Shown here: one piece after another, positions 11,916 to 23,562 of the stretch
How the letters are laid out: each line of letters starts with the position of its first letter
Numbering within the stretch: position 1 is the first letter of the stretch
DNA from: Taudactylus pleione
Taxonomy: Eukaryota; Chordata; Amphibia; Anura; Myobatrachidae
DNA length: 64,000 nucleotides
Assembly (NCBI GenBank): GCA_031769625.1
Contig: JAUIMM010000570.1
Location: 1,989,501 to 2,053,500 of the forward strand
Direction of reading: 5' to 3'
Made by a program: the position numbers and the translations under genes
Notes under the pieces: model-generated
Database searches by the model: none
Told to the model about the DNA's origin: nothing
What the model saw: the letters and a program-made list of their open reading frames with translations, nothing else

Positions 11916-12196
11916 AGCATAGACGGTGTTAGCATTACAGCCTCACAGCACTGAGGTTGTGGGTTAAATTCCCAATATGGTCCTAACTGTGTGGAGTTTG
12001 CATATTCTCCCTGTGCTTGCGTGGGCTTCCTCCCAACAGAATTAATCCTGGTATGTGTGTGTGTGTGTGTGTGTGCATGTTATAGGGAACATAGAGTGTA
12101 AGCTCCACTGGGGCAAGGACTGATGTGAATGGCCAAATATTTTCTGTAAAGCGCAGCACAATATGTGTGCGTTATATAAGTAACTGGTAATAAATA
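11916..12196 (+). mobile_element. L2/tRNA-like SINE
   Basis: Reads GTTAGCATTACAGCCTCACA, then GTGGAGTTTGCATATTCTCC and CTGTGCTTGCGTGGGCTTCC, and finally GTAAGCTCCACTGGGGCA and a GTTATATAAGTAA tail. This matches the layout of the abundant L2-derived tailed SINEs of amphibians and other vertebrates. A (GT)n run at about 12055 interrupts it. Confidence 0.8.
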
Positions 12197-12199
12197 AGT

Positions 12200-13040
12200 T
12201 TGCATTTATAATACATGAAAGGGTGCTTTAATGATCTGTTCATTAACGTCAATAATTACGTCAGTGGTATAGACTTCCCAATAAAAATGGCAGTATGGGA
12301 TCAGAAACTTTTAATATTATTTAATTCAGACACAGGGCATGGCCAGTGATGTTACTTCAGCTTGCTTCCTTGTCATTGTGTGTCAGATCTTCTAAAGCCA
12401 TTGTTCTTCGCAATTTGTGATGTCCCTTCAGCTGTCTTTATTGGAGTGGTGTTGGTGGGGATTGCTCAATCCCACTACACAACACAGCTGTAGTAGAGCC
12501 TCATGGTAAGACTGTACATTGCATTTAACCTTTATGCTTCATAATTTGATAATTCTTTTGTTAGGGCCTCCCTTAGAGAAGGAAGGCGTAAGGCACTGAA
12601 TACAGGGTGCAAGATCCAGCCTCTTTTCACCGTGTAGACTCTCTCCCATGTCACCTCTAAACTTATCCTTAGGTGACTGCCGAATGCCAAGCAGCTAGGA
12701 GTTCTGGGCAAGCTAAGGGACATGGACTATTTTACTTCTAATTGCAGCACTAATGCTAATAGCCAGCCTGGTGTCGGCAAAATTGAGGGGACAAAGAGTA
12801 TTGGTGCTCCCCCAAACTGCAGTTACTAGCACTTAGCAGGTGCGGTGCAAACTCCTCTTTGGTGATTTTAGGCATCTGACCTTTTTATCAGACAGTGTGC
12901 ATAGTTCTTGGAGGACACAATGGCGGTATGTGTATCAGCCAATGGAAGAAGCTGGTTTGAGTTAGAACATTCCTTACTGCACCAAAGTTTATGGCCATGT
13001 GTGAAAACTAAATATTATTTGAAGAGGGCTAGAGATAACC
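12200..13040. other. no gene recognised
   Basis: Mixed-composition sequence with no convincing frame or repeat. Confidence 0.45.
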
Positions 13041-13319
13041 GAGATAGGGCTTGATTCAGAGACGGACGCCGTTAGCAACGCCCCTTTGTACGCAGCAGTT
13101 GTGCTAAAATATTAAAAAGTCGCAGGAGGCATCTTGATTGAAAACACAAACACTGTTGGCTTCTGTGATCCGCTATTGCTTCTGTGGATGCAGCCACTGC
13201 CTTCGGCACGCCCTGAAAATGGGGCTGACGCACAACGCTGTATTGCCGCCCCAAATGCCAGCAGCATGTCGACCATGGGGCACTGCAAGTGACATCACAG
13301 CCCCACACGCACCTCTGTT
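13041..13319. repeat. left part of a CTTGATTCAGAG-ended repeat
   Basis: GGGCTTGATTCAGAGACGGACGC opens a CpG-rich segment that runs into the GATGTTTACACAC array. ACATCTCTGAATTAGGGC near 14666 may be its other end, displaced by the array and the hAT. Confidence 0.5.
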
Positions 13320-13703
13320 GTTTACACACACACACCTCTGATGTTTACACACACCTATGATGTTACACACACCTCTGATGTTACACACACCTCTGATGTT
13401 TTCACACACCTCTGTTTACACACTCACCTCTGTTTACACACACACCTCTGATGTTTACAAATACACCTCTGATGTTTACACACACACCTCTGATGTTTAC
13501 ACACACCTTTACACACTCACCTCTTATGTTTACACACACACACCTCTGATGTTTACAAATACACCTCTGATGTTACACACACATCTGTGTTTACACACAC
13601 ACACCTCTGATGTTTACACACTCACCTCTGATGTTTACACACACTTCTGATGTTTACACACACCTTTACACACTCACCTTTGATGTTTACACACACCTCT
13701 GAT
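13320..13703 (+). repeat. ACACACCTCTGATGTTT tandem repeat, left part
   Basis: About 18-24 bp units of TGATGTTTACACACACCTC repeat many times with length variation. The array resumes at 14577 after the hAT insertion. Confidence 0.93.
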
Positions 13704-14576
13704 CAGGGGTGTATCTAGTGATCCAAGTGCCGCTGGCAATGTAATGGACTGCTCCCCCCCCTATGCAGTGCCCCCAATAGTAATCCTCCAGTAGTAATGC
13801 CCCCTATGCTGCATTGCCCCCAGTAGTAGCCCCCCCCTATACAGTGCCCCCAGTAGTAGCCCCCCCTATGCAGTGCCCCCAGTAGTAGTCACCCCATACA
13901 GTGCCCCCCAGTAGTAGACCCCAGTAGTAGTCCCCCCCTATACTGTGCCCCCAGTAGTAGTCCCCCCTATACAGTGCCCCCAGTAGTGGCCACCCCCCCT
14001 AAATTTCCCCCAGTATTGGCCACCCCTATACAGTGCTCCCAGTACTGGCCACCCCCATAAATTGCCCCCAGTAGTGGCCACTCCAATACAGTGCCCCCCA
14101 GTAGCGGGCACCCCCCATAAAGTGCCCCCAGTAGCGGCCACCCCCTATTTCAGTGACCGCTCCCCTCACCCTGTAGTGCCAGGCTTACACACACAAACAC
14201 ACACACAAAGAACAAAATAAAAATCAACTTACCTGATCCCCGCTCCTGACGCGACCGCCGCTGTCCGCTCTGAGTCCCAGCCGCTCTTCTTTTGTCTCTC
14301 CCATCACATGCTGCGGGATGAGCCGGCACACGGAGCTCATTAGTGAGCTCCAGCCGGCTCCCTCTGCGGATGACGCAGCAGCAAATGAGAGTCTGTCTGA
14401 CTCTCATTAGCTGGCTGCTATAACAAACACACAGCCGCCGCTGGCGGTCTACCCTACACTTGTGGGGCCGAGGGACTTGTCCACCCCTTGGCTACTGGTG
14501 GCACTGCCGGGCGGCACCCCCTTTCGTCGGCGCCCCTGGCGAGTGCCATCCTGGCCAATGGGTAGATACGCACCTG
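13704..14576 (-). mobile_element. non-autonomous hAT element (873 bp), CAGGGGTG ends
   Basis: Exact 8-bp duplication CCTCTGAT at 13696-13703 and 14577-14584. Terminal inverted repeats are CAGGGGTGTATCT and CAGGTGCGTATCT. It carries a CCCCCAGTAGTAG minisatellite (13740-14150) and a GC-rich block (14200-14450) that is the inverse of 39420-39650. It landed inside a GATGTTTACACACACCTCT array, which continues on both sides. Confidence 0.92.
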
Positions 14577-14651
14577 CCTCTGATGTTTACACACACACCT
14601 CTGATGTTTACACACACACCTCTGATGTTTACACACACACCTCTGATGTTT
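14577..14651 (+). repeat. ACACACCTCTGATGTTT tandem repeat, right part
   Basis: Three to four more units with the same sequence as 13320-13703, directly after the hAT right end. Confidence 0.93.
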
Positions 14652-14964
14652 TTAGATTGGCAGACATCTCTGAATTAGGGCATCCAGTAATTACCACCCT
14701 ACATACACTTGAGTTTTGAAAGCTGGGTACAGTATGGCAGATAGTGACTCACTGACTTGTATGGGAAGAAACTGAGACTGTATGGGAAGAAACTGAGACT
14801 GTCAAAGTCCGATGTGATGTTTGAATGTTCATATGGATTTGTGAATAGGCACCAAATAGAACGTCTGCACTCTCCTACATCTCTACTTTTTGCTCCCGTT
14901 ACCTAATGACCGACCTTCAGATATAATGGGTTGCAAATATTTATGTACTTCCTCTAGACACAGT

Positions 14965-15451
14965 GGTCCTGCTTCAGAGATTTACACTAATGCATTAGCA
15001 CTGCAGCTGCGATCTCCTAAGGATTGCATTTGCTGAAATATACTAATGTCTTTCTAAAGCACAGCCGAGCATAGGGACGCTTTCTCATATCCGTCCAACG
15101 ACGTGCAACAGCGTAAACTTCGGTACCCTGGACGCACATCGGCCAGTCACCCAGCATAGTCTCCTGACACGCAGAGAGCTTTCATGCTGCGGAGGAGATA
15201 ACAATGGCTAATTTATGCGCGGCCAGGAAACGGTGTGTAAACGGTCAGATACGCCTGCGGTTTTCTAACCACCTACCGATAACACCTCCGAATGCTGACT
15301 AACTGTCGCTCACTTTGCGGGTGACTCCTGTGTGCAGGCGTAATCGCAATACAATCGCTGCACGTGCGCAGTGCGGCTTTCGTTCATGGTCATTTGCAAA
15401 CAATCACACGACCTGTGAAAATATCAGCATTGCGTAATCTCTGAATCAGAC
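14965..15451. mobile_element. inverted-repeat element, TTCAGAGATTTAC ends
   Basis: CCTGCTTCAGAGATTTA on the left and TAATCTCTGAATCAGACC on the right are inverse. The interior includes a minus-strand version of the shared GGTGGTTA / GCATAAATTA core. Confidence 0.7.
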
Positions 15452-15454
15452 CCA

Positions 15455-16024
15455 GGGCCTGATTCTGACCCGCTCGCTAAGATGCATACTCTCGCTGCTG
15501 CCGATGGTATGCAGTGCGCACATGCGTATGCATCGCAGTGCGCATACCTTAGCGAAAGTTCACAATGCACTCGCTCGCTGCACATAGACAGCCCAGCAGA
15601 GTGAGTGACAAGGGAAGCCGTTTGTAGGTGGTAACAGGGGCTGGCCATTAAAAACGTGGGAGTGGAGGTGCAAACGCAGCCGTGCCTGAGCATCTCAACA
15701 GCGTTTTAGATGTGTGCATAATTAAAAGACAGCGTCATAGTACACGTCACCTGGCTTGTTTTTACACTGAAGTGCTCGCAGTGCTTACGGTATGGTATGG
15801 TCAACCTCAAGTGCTGCGATAGCATCCGATGTTACCCGATGTACCGATGGTTGCATACACTTCCTGGATATGATGTGCATAAGTGAGCATCTTAAAACAC
15901 TCTGGTGGGTGTCTGCATACACTATGTGATCGCTTTCTAAGAAATACTGGGCGTGCTATTGTATTGCTGTGCGATAGCACTGCCTACGCAACTTGCATCT
16001 AGCGAGTGGCTCTGAATCAGGCCC
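15455..16024 (+). mobile_element. CCTGATTCTG/CTGAATCAGG element with conserved core (570 bp)
   Basis: Ends GGGCCTGATTCTG and GGGCCTGATTCAG (inverse). Flanking CCA on both sides (15452-15454, 16025-16027) suggests a 3-bp duplication. The core at 15601-15730 has GAGTGACAAGGGAAGCCG, TTTGTAGGTGGTAACAGGGG and GTGCATAATTAAAA. It abuts the preceding element. Confidence 0.8.
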
Positions 16025-16816
16025 CCAGTGCCCCTACTAGCATAAGATAGTGATATATTATTAATAAATAAGAGCACAACTGTTCTGGATACTCTGTGTT
16101 ATTTTTTGTTTTTGCCTTTTCATGGAAATATTTTGTTGTTAATATATTGTATTATTTATATATCTACACCCTTAATGGGTTTTTGTTCTATTTCTTATTT
16201 ATTTTGTTTTATGATATATGATATGTAATGCATTATTGCTCTGATGAATAAAAGAAATGTTATAAAAAAATAAATAAGAGCACAAAGTGAAGAGAATCTG
16301 CCGGTGAATGCCTTGGTTTGGCACCTGTCCCTATGTAATCTGCTAGGAGCGAATATTTGTGGGACTGCTTGTTCAGATGGAGACACATACAATATAATGG
16401 GAAAAAAGTAAAATCAGCTCTACAGAGTCATTTCCTCTTATCAGCTTTAGACCACCCTATAAATAATTACATCCTTAACACTTATCTCTGAAAATATTAT
16501 TTATCCACACAGAGCAGAACAAAATCCCCTTGCCTGCCTGGATCATCGGACACAGCTAAATTTTGCACCCCTGCATTCATCTATGTTATCCCCTCCAGCA
16601 ACATATGTATTGCTGGAAGCTATGTACGTCCCAGGAGACTTAGCACAAAAGCTTTGATTGGTGGAGCTCATCACATGCTCCTGTGACCCGAGAAGATCAG
16701 CAGCAGCCTCATGGGAGGGATTCATCAGAGCGAGGCAGAGCTTGGTGGGTCTGTGTAACCTTTGCTGAATGCTAAGTAAGAATGGAGGCTCCCCGTGATG
16801 AATACTGTATACTGAG
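16025..16816. other. no gene recognised
   Basis: AT-rich then mixed sequence; no repeat or gene assigned. Confidence 0.45.
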
Positions 16817-17060
16817 GGCTTCATTCAGAGATGTACTGTACGCAAACACGATGGTTTGCGTACATCTCCCATAATGGGAGTGTAGAACATGTGCATGATG
16901 TGTACAGTACTGCACATGTGCAGGCCGCCATCTGCGAGTTCGCTTGTAGTGTCTCTAAACTGCAGACTGATTAACATCACCATCGTGATCCGAAGCTGCG
17001 TCTTCGGTCGCAGCACTTTGATCTGCAATGCTGTCAGGAGGTATCTTTTCTAAGAGAGAT
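16817..17060. repeat. fragment of a TTCATTCAGAGATGTAC repeat
   Basis: Opens GGCTTCATTCAGAGATGTAC followed by a GTACGCAAAC / GTTTGCGTAC hairpin. It resembles the left end of 25480-25950. Confidence 0.55.
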
Positions 17061-18939
17061 TAATACAATACATACCTCATACCCAGGGCTCGACTAGGGA
17101 TCTAGCACTTCTGGCAAATGCCAGAAGGACTGATGGATTGATGGATCGGCATGTAGAGAGACGGGAGTGTACTGCAAGACCACGCCCTGGTAATTCGTGA
17201 CACGTCCTGTAAAGTGTGACCTCACCCCATGAGGCATGGCCACACCCAATTTCATAGTGCACACGCGCACATACAGATGCCGGGACCAATCTACAGCCCC
17301 AGTCCATCCCTGCTCACAACTTTCCTGATTTAAGGGTTCTATCTCACTATCCCGATATGGACCATTTTGTCCTGTGAGCCAGAAAGTTGGAAGTTATTTA
17401 ACCATCCAATATTACTCTATATAGTAAGTCAAGGGAGGCCCACACCACACACCATCGGACCTCCAGTGCCATTATCCCAGTACTTTATACAGAATTATGT
17501 CGCCAACAACATATGTCACCTCAGATATTGTGCATGTGAATTCTTATGCTTCATTTTCAGTGCATTTCTTCCATGGGGAGCCACAGAGATTGCCCCATGA
17601 CTCCCTTCTCTGATAAGTCACCCCTGGGGCTTGGGGAAGTCCAGTGCATGAGACCTGCTGGGCATCTCACTGCGGGCATGTGACCAAGCCCTGCAATGCA
17701 TGACCACGCCCCCTTCTCAAGTTCATTCCTTTATTTAGCATATGAATAAAGAGATTCATAGGCTATCTGTCATAAGATAATGGCTTAATATGTCCAATAC
17801 AAAAATATAATGGGAACTGATGGGAACCATAATATTAGTAATTACTGTACGACATACATATTTATTATGCTTTATTTACATAGCAACAGGATATGACGTA
17901 GCGCCGCCCATGTTATCATTCAAGGCAGCCCCGGCGGAGCTTACGGTCTAAGGGCCTGATGCTAAGTTGAACGTCCACCTACAGGTGGAGCATACAAGGG
18001 GCAGGATGCTTCTTTGCGGTTTCTGCAGTCAAACGGTTTGGCCGCTCACCGCATATGCACCAATCTCCGGGCATGGATGCAGTGGGCAATGCTATCTTTA
18101 GATGGCGTTGCCCTAATGGAAGCCTATGGGCTTCTATATGCAAAGTGCTGTGAGAGGGATTCAATTGAATCCCTCCCAGTGCCCCCCACGGCGCCTGCGT
18201 CACTCGACGCATGCGCAGAAGGACTTCTGGGTCATAAACTCGGAACTCCTTCTATCGCAAAGGACAGTATTACCGGGAGAGCTGTCCATTGTGATTTTTT
18301 TTCATGCATACCGGCGTTATTTACACCAGGAAGCATGCGATGATTGGCGGGATGCATCGCACGCAAAATTTGATGCGTCATGTGTGTTTTCAAACTACGC
18401 GTGCTCCAGAGCCAACCATACACAAATAAGGGTAAGGCTGAGTCATACGCATTACAGTCTCATCTCCACCTATGACCGAAGATGCGTAACCGAGCTGTGA
18501 TGGGCGCTCTCTCGGAGGCAAAGCTTAGCGATGGCGTGTGGGTGCAACTGCAGCCTACGCAAAGCTAGACATAAGCGTAAATACCGTTTCCAGATGTATC
18601 TTTTCACCAAATACAGGCAGATGGAGCGTACTCTGACGAGTAGAATATAGGTACACTCGCAGATAGGGTGCGGGCGCATGGCGAGATATGTAAAACTTTA
18701 CGGGCGAATTACGCATTTATTGCGCAGTTACTTCCATGCACATACCCCCGATTTCTGTACAGTAAGAAAAATAGGAAACTGATTGTGCATTAGGTCTATG
18801 CTGAAAAACAGGGACAAATCTATAAACCGTGGGACTGACCCTGGACACTCGCAACCGTTATCCCCAAGGGTTGCAGTAAAAACAGTTGCAGAATTGAAAA
18901 TAGCTCTGCTGCCTTGAAAAAATAAAATGATTTCTACGC
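17061..18939. other. upstream region of SCIN, no gene recognised
   Basis: Contains a CpG-richer repeat (about 17950-18280) with a GGGATTCAATTGAATCCC palindrome, and CpG-containing sequence to 18720. No exon or promoter signal of another gene was found. Confidence 0.45.
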
Positions 18940-19168
18940 TATAAATACAGGTCCTGCTGAATAGAAGTCCTGTATGTGTGTAGTACAGTGGGGAGAGGCT
19001 GTGATCACTGTACAGAACACTCCCTCTTCCTGCACAGACTATAAAACTCTGTTGTACATTAATTCTGCAGAGTGCAGACTGCCAGCCGGATCCAGCACGC
19101 AGACAGCTGATATATTTTTTTTTAGAAGTTCCCTTTTTTGTGTGCGTCGGGTCTTTGCTGAGAGCACC
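18940..19168 (+). promoter_or_regulatory. SCIN: putative SCIN promoter and 5' UTR region
   Basis: Two TATA-like boxes lie upstream of the SCIN start: TATAAATA at 18940-18947 and TATAAAAC at 19040-19047. The second is about 130 bp from the ATG and is followed by sequence with no other start codon in a good context, so it would suit a short 5' UTR. No CpG island is evident. The transcription start is inferred, not seen. Confidence 0.4.
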
Positions 19169-19361
19169 ATGGCTCCGTCTCACAAAGAGTTTGCCAACGC
19201 CGGGCAGAAGACCGGGCTCCAGATTTGGAGAATTGAGAAAATGGACCTGGCACCGGTACCTGAAAACCTACATGGTAACTTTTATGTGGGAGATGCTTAC
19301 CTAGTTCTGCACACTATAATGAAGAACAACATCAAGTACTACGACCTGCACTTCTGGCTGG
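19169..19361 (+). CDS. SCIN: scinderin (adseverin), coding exon 1 (N-terminus, gelsolin-like repeat 1)
   Basis: First coding exon of a calcium-activated actin filament severing and capping protein of the gelsolin/villin family, which acts in the cytoplasm at the cortical actin network. The ATG at 19169 has a strong context (agcaccATGG). The exon encodes residues 1-64 and the first base of codon 65. Recognisable family motifs are GLQIWRIEK (16-24), VPVP-like AP-VPEN (28-33), [14 protein letters not shown] (36-49) and LHFWLG (60-65). The donor after 19361 is G|GTAAGC, and the split GG-T glycine codon is completed exactly by exon 2. SCIN is preferred to gelsolin because no signal peptide is seen and exons 2-4 match SCIN-type residues better. 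An in-frame read-through past the donor is not coding. Confidence 0.95.
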
Positions 19362-19708
19362 GTAAGCACAAGGTTGGATTTGGCTTGCAGCTATGTGTTC
19401 ATGTGTGATTGCTGTAAGCCTCACCATGCATGTCAGACTGAGGGCTGCTCCTGTCACATGTGAACATATAACACACAGAGGTGTGTTTATGCTAATAAGC
19501 CTGTAATATATAAAGCATGTCAGAACTGGCGAGATACAACCGGCTTTCTAATGTTTCACCTGCAAATACTACACAGAACAGTTCCCCAACTTTCTCTTTT
19601 ATTGTATAATGTGCTCTGTGTGATTGTTACAATTTACCAAGAACTCCTTAAAATCAGTTATTAATATGTGTAAGGGGTAAATTTACTAAGAATCGTGTTG
19701 GTGTGCGA

Positions 19709-19972
19709 TAGGGATGTGCGCCGACCCCCGTGTTTTTGTTTTGGATCTGTATCTGTATCTCATTCAAGGTTTTGGATCTGGATTTAAAAAAAAAAAAAAA
19801 ATAGATAAAAAGTTTTAAAAACAGCTAAAATCATGTAATTTATGCAATCCTAAACCCGATATTCGGATTTAACCTCCGAATTCCGAACCGTAATAAAATT
19901 AGAACCGCGACCCGGATTTACCCGGATTCACGAAATTCGGGTGGATTAGAATTCCTGGAGAACACATCTCTA
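19709..19972 (-). mobile_element. non-autonomous relative of the 6.2-kb hAT (264 bp)
   Basis: Exact 8-bp duplication GTGTGCGA at 19701-19708 and 19973-19980. Ends are TAGGGATGTGCGCCG and a reverse-complement TAGAGATGTG. Its left half matches the reverse complement of the right terminal 200 bp of the autonomous element (AAAACAGCTAAAATCATG region). The insertion splits an older repeat. Confidence 0.9.
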
Positions 19973-20829
19973 GTGTGCGATCCCTAACGCAGCTCCTCGC
20001 CAGAACGTTTTCCTCAGTAAATCACAAATTTACTAAGAAGCATGTTTGGCTGACTATTGGCATTCAATGGTGATACTCACCGTGTTCTGGCGTGCGCAAG
20101 TTCACTCGTATTGCCCCATAATTGCATGTGATTTCACAATCTTAGAAGCTTATTTAGCAGAAGCATGTACAGATCAGTGAGATCCATACCAGCCGGACGT
20201 AGCAGCGTTATATGTATATACTGTACATATATCGCTGCTCGCCCAAGTGACAGGACCCACGTGTGTCACTGCACTTGGAGTCCCGCCAGCCAGTCAGCAG
20301 CTGCTAGCATGGGAACAGGCCCCTGATTGGCTATACACTCGCAGCCAAACAGCAGCCTGTTTCCAAGGTAGCGTCCACTGTTGGCAAACGTGAATCTTAG
20401 TAAATTGATGATTTGCATTGATGTCAGTGTTATTCATACGATGTTTGATATGATGGCGATATGCCGTGAAATGGAGTGTGAAGTTGTGTTTGATATGTGA
20501 AATCCATGTGAGTTCCCGATTTGTAATTTTATCACCGAATCCTGCGATCAGCACATGAAGGGGAGAGAGCCTTGCCCATATGAGCTTACACTCTATATTG
20601 GATATGGGTGAGTACCTTATCTGAGTACCAAGCCACCATTTTTCATTAATATGTAAAAAAATAGCCCCTCTGTTGCATTTTGCCTTTGCATCGATCTGAG
20701 ATCTCTTTTGGGGCTCACATACTACTTGTTTAGAACTTATTAATGTCATAGTGATCATGATAATAATTGTACTTGCTATGTGAGACCTGCTTACATGCCA
20801 TTCAAACATTAACACACTGTTCAAATTCT

Positions 20830-21250
20830 CCAGTGCATATCTCCCAACATATAGGAGGCAAAAGAGAAGAGAGACCCTCTGCAGGTGTGCGCCTGAGGGA
20901 TGTGGCATGGAAACGGTGTGGGGGAGAGCTTGAGGACAGCCAGAGTGATGGACATGGGACCGTGCTCAGCGTTCCCTAAGCTACTGGGCTGTCCCCTTAG
21001 ATGCTGGGTTGTCCCCTTAGATGCTGGGTTGTCCCCTGAGATGCTGGGCTGTCCCCTGAGATGCTGGGCTGCCCCCAGGCTCCTCCCTGCACTGTTTAGA
21101 TGCGCATACAAACAGCATCTAATTACCCACAGTTCTGCAGTGAGAGAATCCCCACTTCCATGGAACTTTGCCTTCTGTGGGTGGGACGGTGGATCAGTGC
21201 TCGAAAACCGGGACTGTCTTCGCCAATTAGGGGAGGTTAGGGGGTATGCC
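20830..21250. repeat. repeat with CATATCTCCCAAC end and internal 22-bp array
   Basis: Starts CATATCTCCCAACATATAGG and has GGGACTGTCTTCG near its right end, like the GGGACAGT / TTGGGAGG repeats at 35500 and 48740. At 20975-21090 a 21-22 bp unit (ATGCTGGGCTGTCCCCTTAG) repeats about five times. Confidence 0.6.
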
Positions 21251-21797
21251 AGTGGGTATGAGGTATAAGAGTAAAAAAAAAACAGCGATGCCAAGCGACT
21301 GCGCATGTTAACAGACAGTATGACTGGCAAGGGTTACATTTTGTATATACTAATGTACTGTTACATAACATACGGGCATTACCCAGGAAAGCGCCTATAG
21401 GTTGTTATGCATTGTGTGGTCCCCGGATGCAGGTATGGCAGGTGCAAAAATATTCAGGGCCAAATCTTTAAAAACTGGCCTTGGAAAATATGGACACTTG
21501 GCCATTGTACTATTTGCCTCTCATCTGTATGCTAGAATAAAGTGACACCTCTGTACAATGCACAAATGCGCTATAAAAGCCACACTGTTTTAATGCTGGT
21601 CATCATGTTTATAAAATTTTCAGTAAAAAAGTAAAAAGTACTAACTACAATGGGCAAATATATGTGCCAGATACAAGAGTTTGCAACAGTGTAGATCTGG
21701 CTTCCTGTCCCAAGGAGAAACTCCAACTATATGGCTCAAGGATTTGTCCTTTGTCCTTTCTTTTTTTATTGTTTGCACACATGACACTAGGGACAGA

Positions 21798-22314
21798 GGG
21801 CCTGATTCAGACCCGCTCGCGAGTGCTATGCGCTCGCAAGCGGGTCGATGGTGGCCCAGTGCACATGCGCACGACGGATGACGGCTCCGTCGTGCGCATA
21901 CGCGAGACCCGGATAGCGACGGGCAATCCGTCGCTCCGGGTCTCGTACCAAAGGGGGCGTGCTGTCGATGTTGAGTGACAGCACGCCCCCTTTGGTGGGC
22001 GGGCCAGGGGCGTGGCTGCCCAGACGGAGGCGTTCCCATGGGAACGCCTACCGTCTGGGGCCGGCCCCACTGACATCACAAGTGATATCAGTGGGAGTGC
22101 TTTCGGCTCTGTTAGAGCCGAAAGCACTCTGGGGCTTGCGGCAAAGAGACCCTACCACAAGGGTCTCGTCACAAGCCCGATGGTCGCGATGGACTTGACC
22201 ATCGCGACCATCATCATTGCCGCTCGCTATAGTTGTGGGTGGGTGAAGAAAACAAAGACCGGCCCTGATTCAGAGCGAGCGCTCTGTCAGAGCGTCCGGC
22301 TCTGAATCAGGGCC
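21798..22314. mobile_element. hairpin-array element, copy 1 (about 517 bp)
   Basis: Ends GGGCCTGATTCAG and its near inverse CTGAATCAGGGCC. Almost all of the interior folds into consecutive stem-loops: 21810-21846, 21865-21899 (14-bp perfect stem), 21903-21945, 21947-21996 (20-bp perfect stem), 22019-22059, 22066-22095, 22096-22128 (15-bp perfect stem), 22132-22178 and 22179-22212 (14-bp perfect stem). No gene. Short frames across it are artefacts of the CpG-rich stems. Confidence 0.88.
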
Positions 22315-22317
22315 TCA

Positions 22318-22822
22318 GAGCCTGATTCAGCAAGGCACGCAAAGGAGAGGACGCACGCACTTGGCCGATGTTTTGCGTATGCATCGCACTGCGCGTGCGC
22401 AAACTAGCCAGTGCGACCGAGTTATGGTACGCAGACTACACGCAGTGTGCACGCAAACCCTTCTGATATTGATTGACAGGAAGTGCCATTTGTGGGTGGT
22501 GACGGTGGGTGGTCAGGTGAACGCAGGCGTTATAACGCCGTTATAGGGGTGTGTATTATTAAGGCAGTGCGGCGGCATACGCAGCCATACCGTAAGCCGT
22601 ACACAGGAAGTGGCAAAAATCCTGAGGCAGGTCAACCACTATTATGCTAATGGGTCCGATGGTTCTCGATGTTACCGATGTTTACGCTATCTCGCGTACT
22701 GATCATGCTGTGAGTAAAGGGAGATGGGCGGCTTAGTATGGGGCTGGGCGTCTGCATCTTGTGCTGCGGTCTCCGTGCGGATGCACTGATTAGCATATTC
22801 TCGCAGCAGACTTGCTGAATCC
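22318..22822 (+). mobile_element. CCTGATTCAGCAAGGC element with conserved core (about 505 bp)
   Basis: Left GCCTGATTCAGCAAGGC and right GACTTGCTGAATCCGGC are inverse. The core at 22471-22590 has GATTGACAGGAAGTGCCATT, TGTGGGTGGTGACGG and GCAGGCGTT. It directly follows hairpin-array copy 1. Confidence 0.75.
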
Positions 22823-23040
22823 GGCAAAGCGATTTCACTTCTAGGTCTCCAAGTCGTCTGATGAAAACTGGTGGGAAACTGACATTTTTAAATACTTTGG
22901 TATAGTTTAAAGTGTCTCTATCAGCAGCGTGTGCTGGTGGCCTCCATGTTGTGGGAATAGTCACTACAGTATGCAGTCTATTGATTTGATATATAACATG
23001 AAATATTGACAAAACATAGTGCCTCGTGCCTCAGTGAATT

Positions 23041-23535
23041 TTTATAGCTGAGCGCTCGCAAGCGGGTCGGTGTTTCCCAAATGCGCATGCGCACGACGGA
23101 GGCTGCTCCGTCGAGACCCGGCGAGCGACGGGTAAACCGTCGCTCCGGGTCTCGCACCAAAGGGGGCGTGCTGTCGATGGTGAGTTGGTGGGCGTGCTGG
23201 GGACGTTGCTGCCCAGACGGAGGCGTTCCCATGGGAACGCCTACCATCTGGGTTCGGCCCCACTGACATCACTAGTGTGGGAGTGTTTTTGGCTCTGATA
23301 GAGCCAAAAGCACTCCGGGCTTGCGGCAGACGAGACCCTATCGCAAGGGTCTCGTCGCAAGCCCCATGGTCGCGATGGTCTTGACCATCGCGACCATCTT
23401 TTTGGCCGCTCGCATAAGCTGTGGGTCGTCACCCACAGCTATGCGAGCGGCCAGGAGGCCGCTCCAAGTTTAGGTAGGACGGGCCAGATTCAGAGCGAGC
23501 GCTCTTGTCAGAGCGTCCGGCTCTGAATCAGGCCC
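23041..23535. mobile_element. hairpin-array element, copy 2 (left end truncated)
   Basis: Same order of stem-loops as 21798-22314. The left terminus is lost, one stem (at 23157-23180) has kept only its left arm, and the hairpin that decayed in copy 1 is intact here at 23404-23452 (22-bp stem with one bulge). The right end is CTGAATCAGGCCC. Confidence 0.85.
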
Positions 23536-23562
23536 TCTGTCCACAAAATGCCTGTTTGGGTA

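Noticed and set aside
13320..13703. Possible CRISPR-like array of short repeats
   Set aside because: The units are directly tandem and of variable length with no unique spacers; the context is vertebrate.
18974..19408. 144-residue frame starting upstream of the SCIN ATG
   Set aside because: The upstream part shows no family similarity, the start at 19169 has the better context and family position, and the frame runs past the splice donor.
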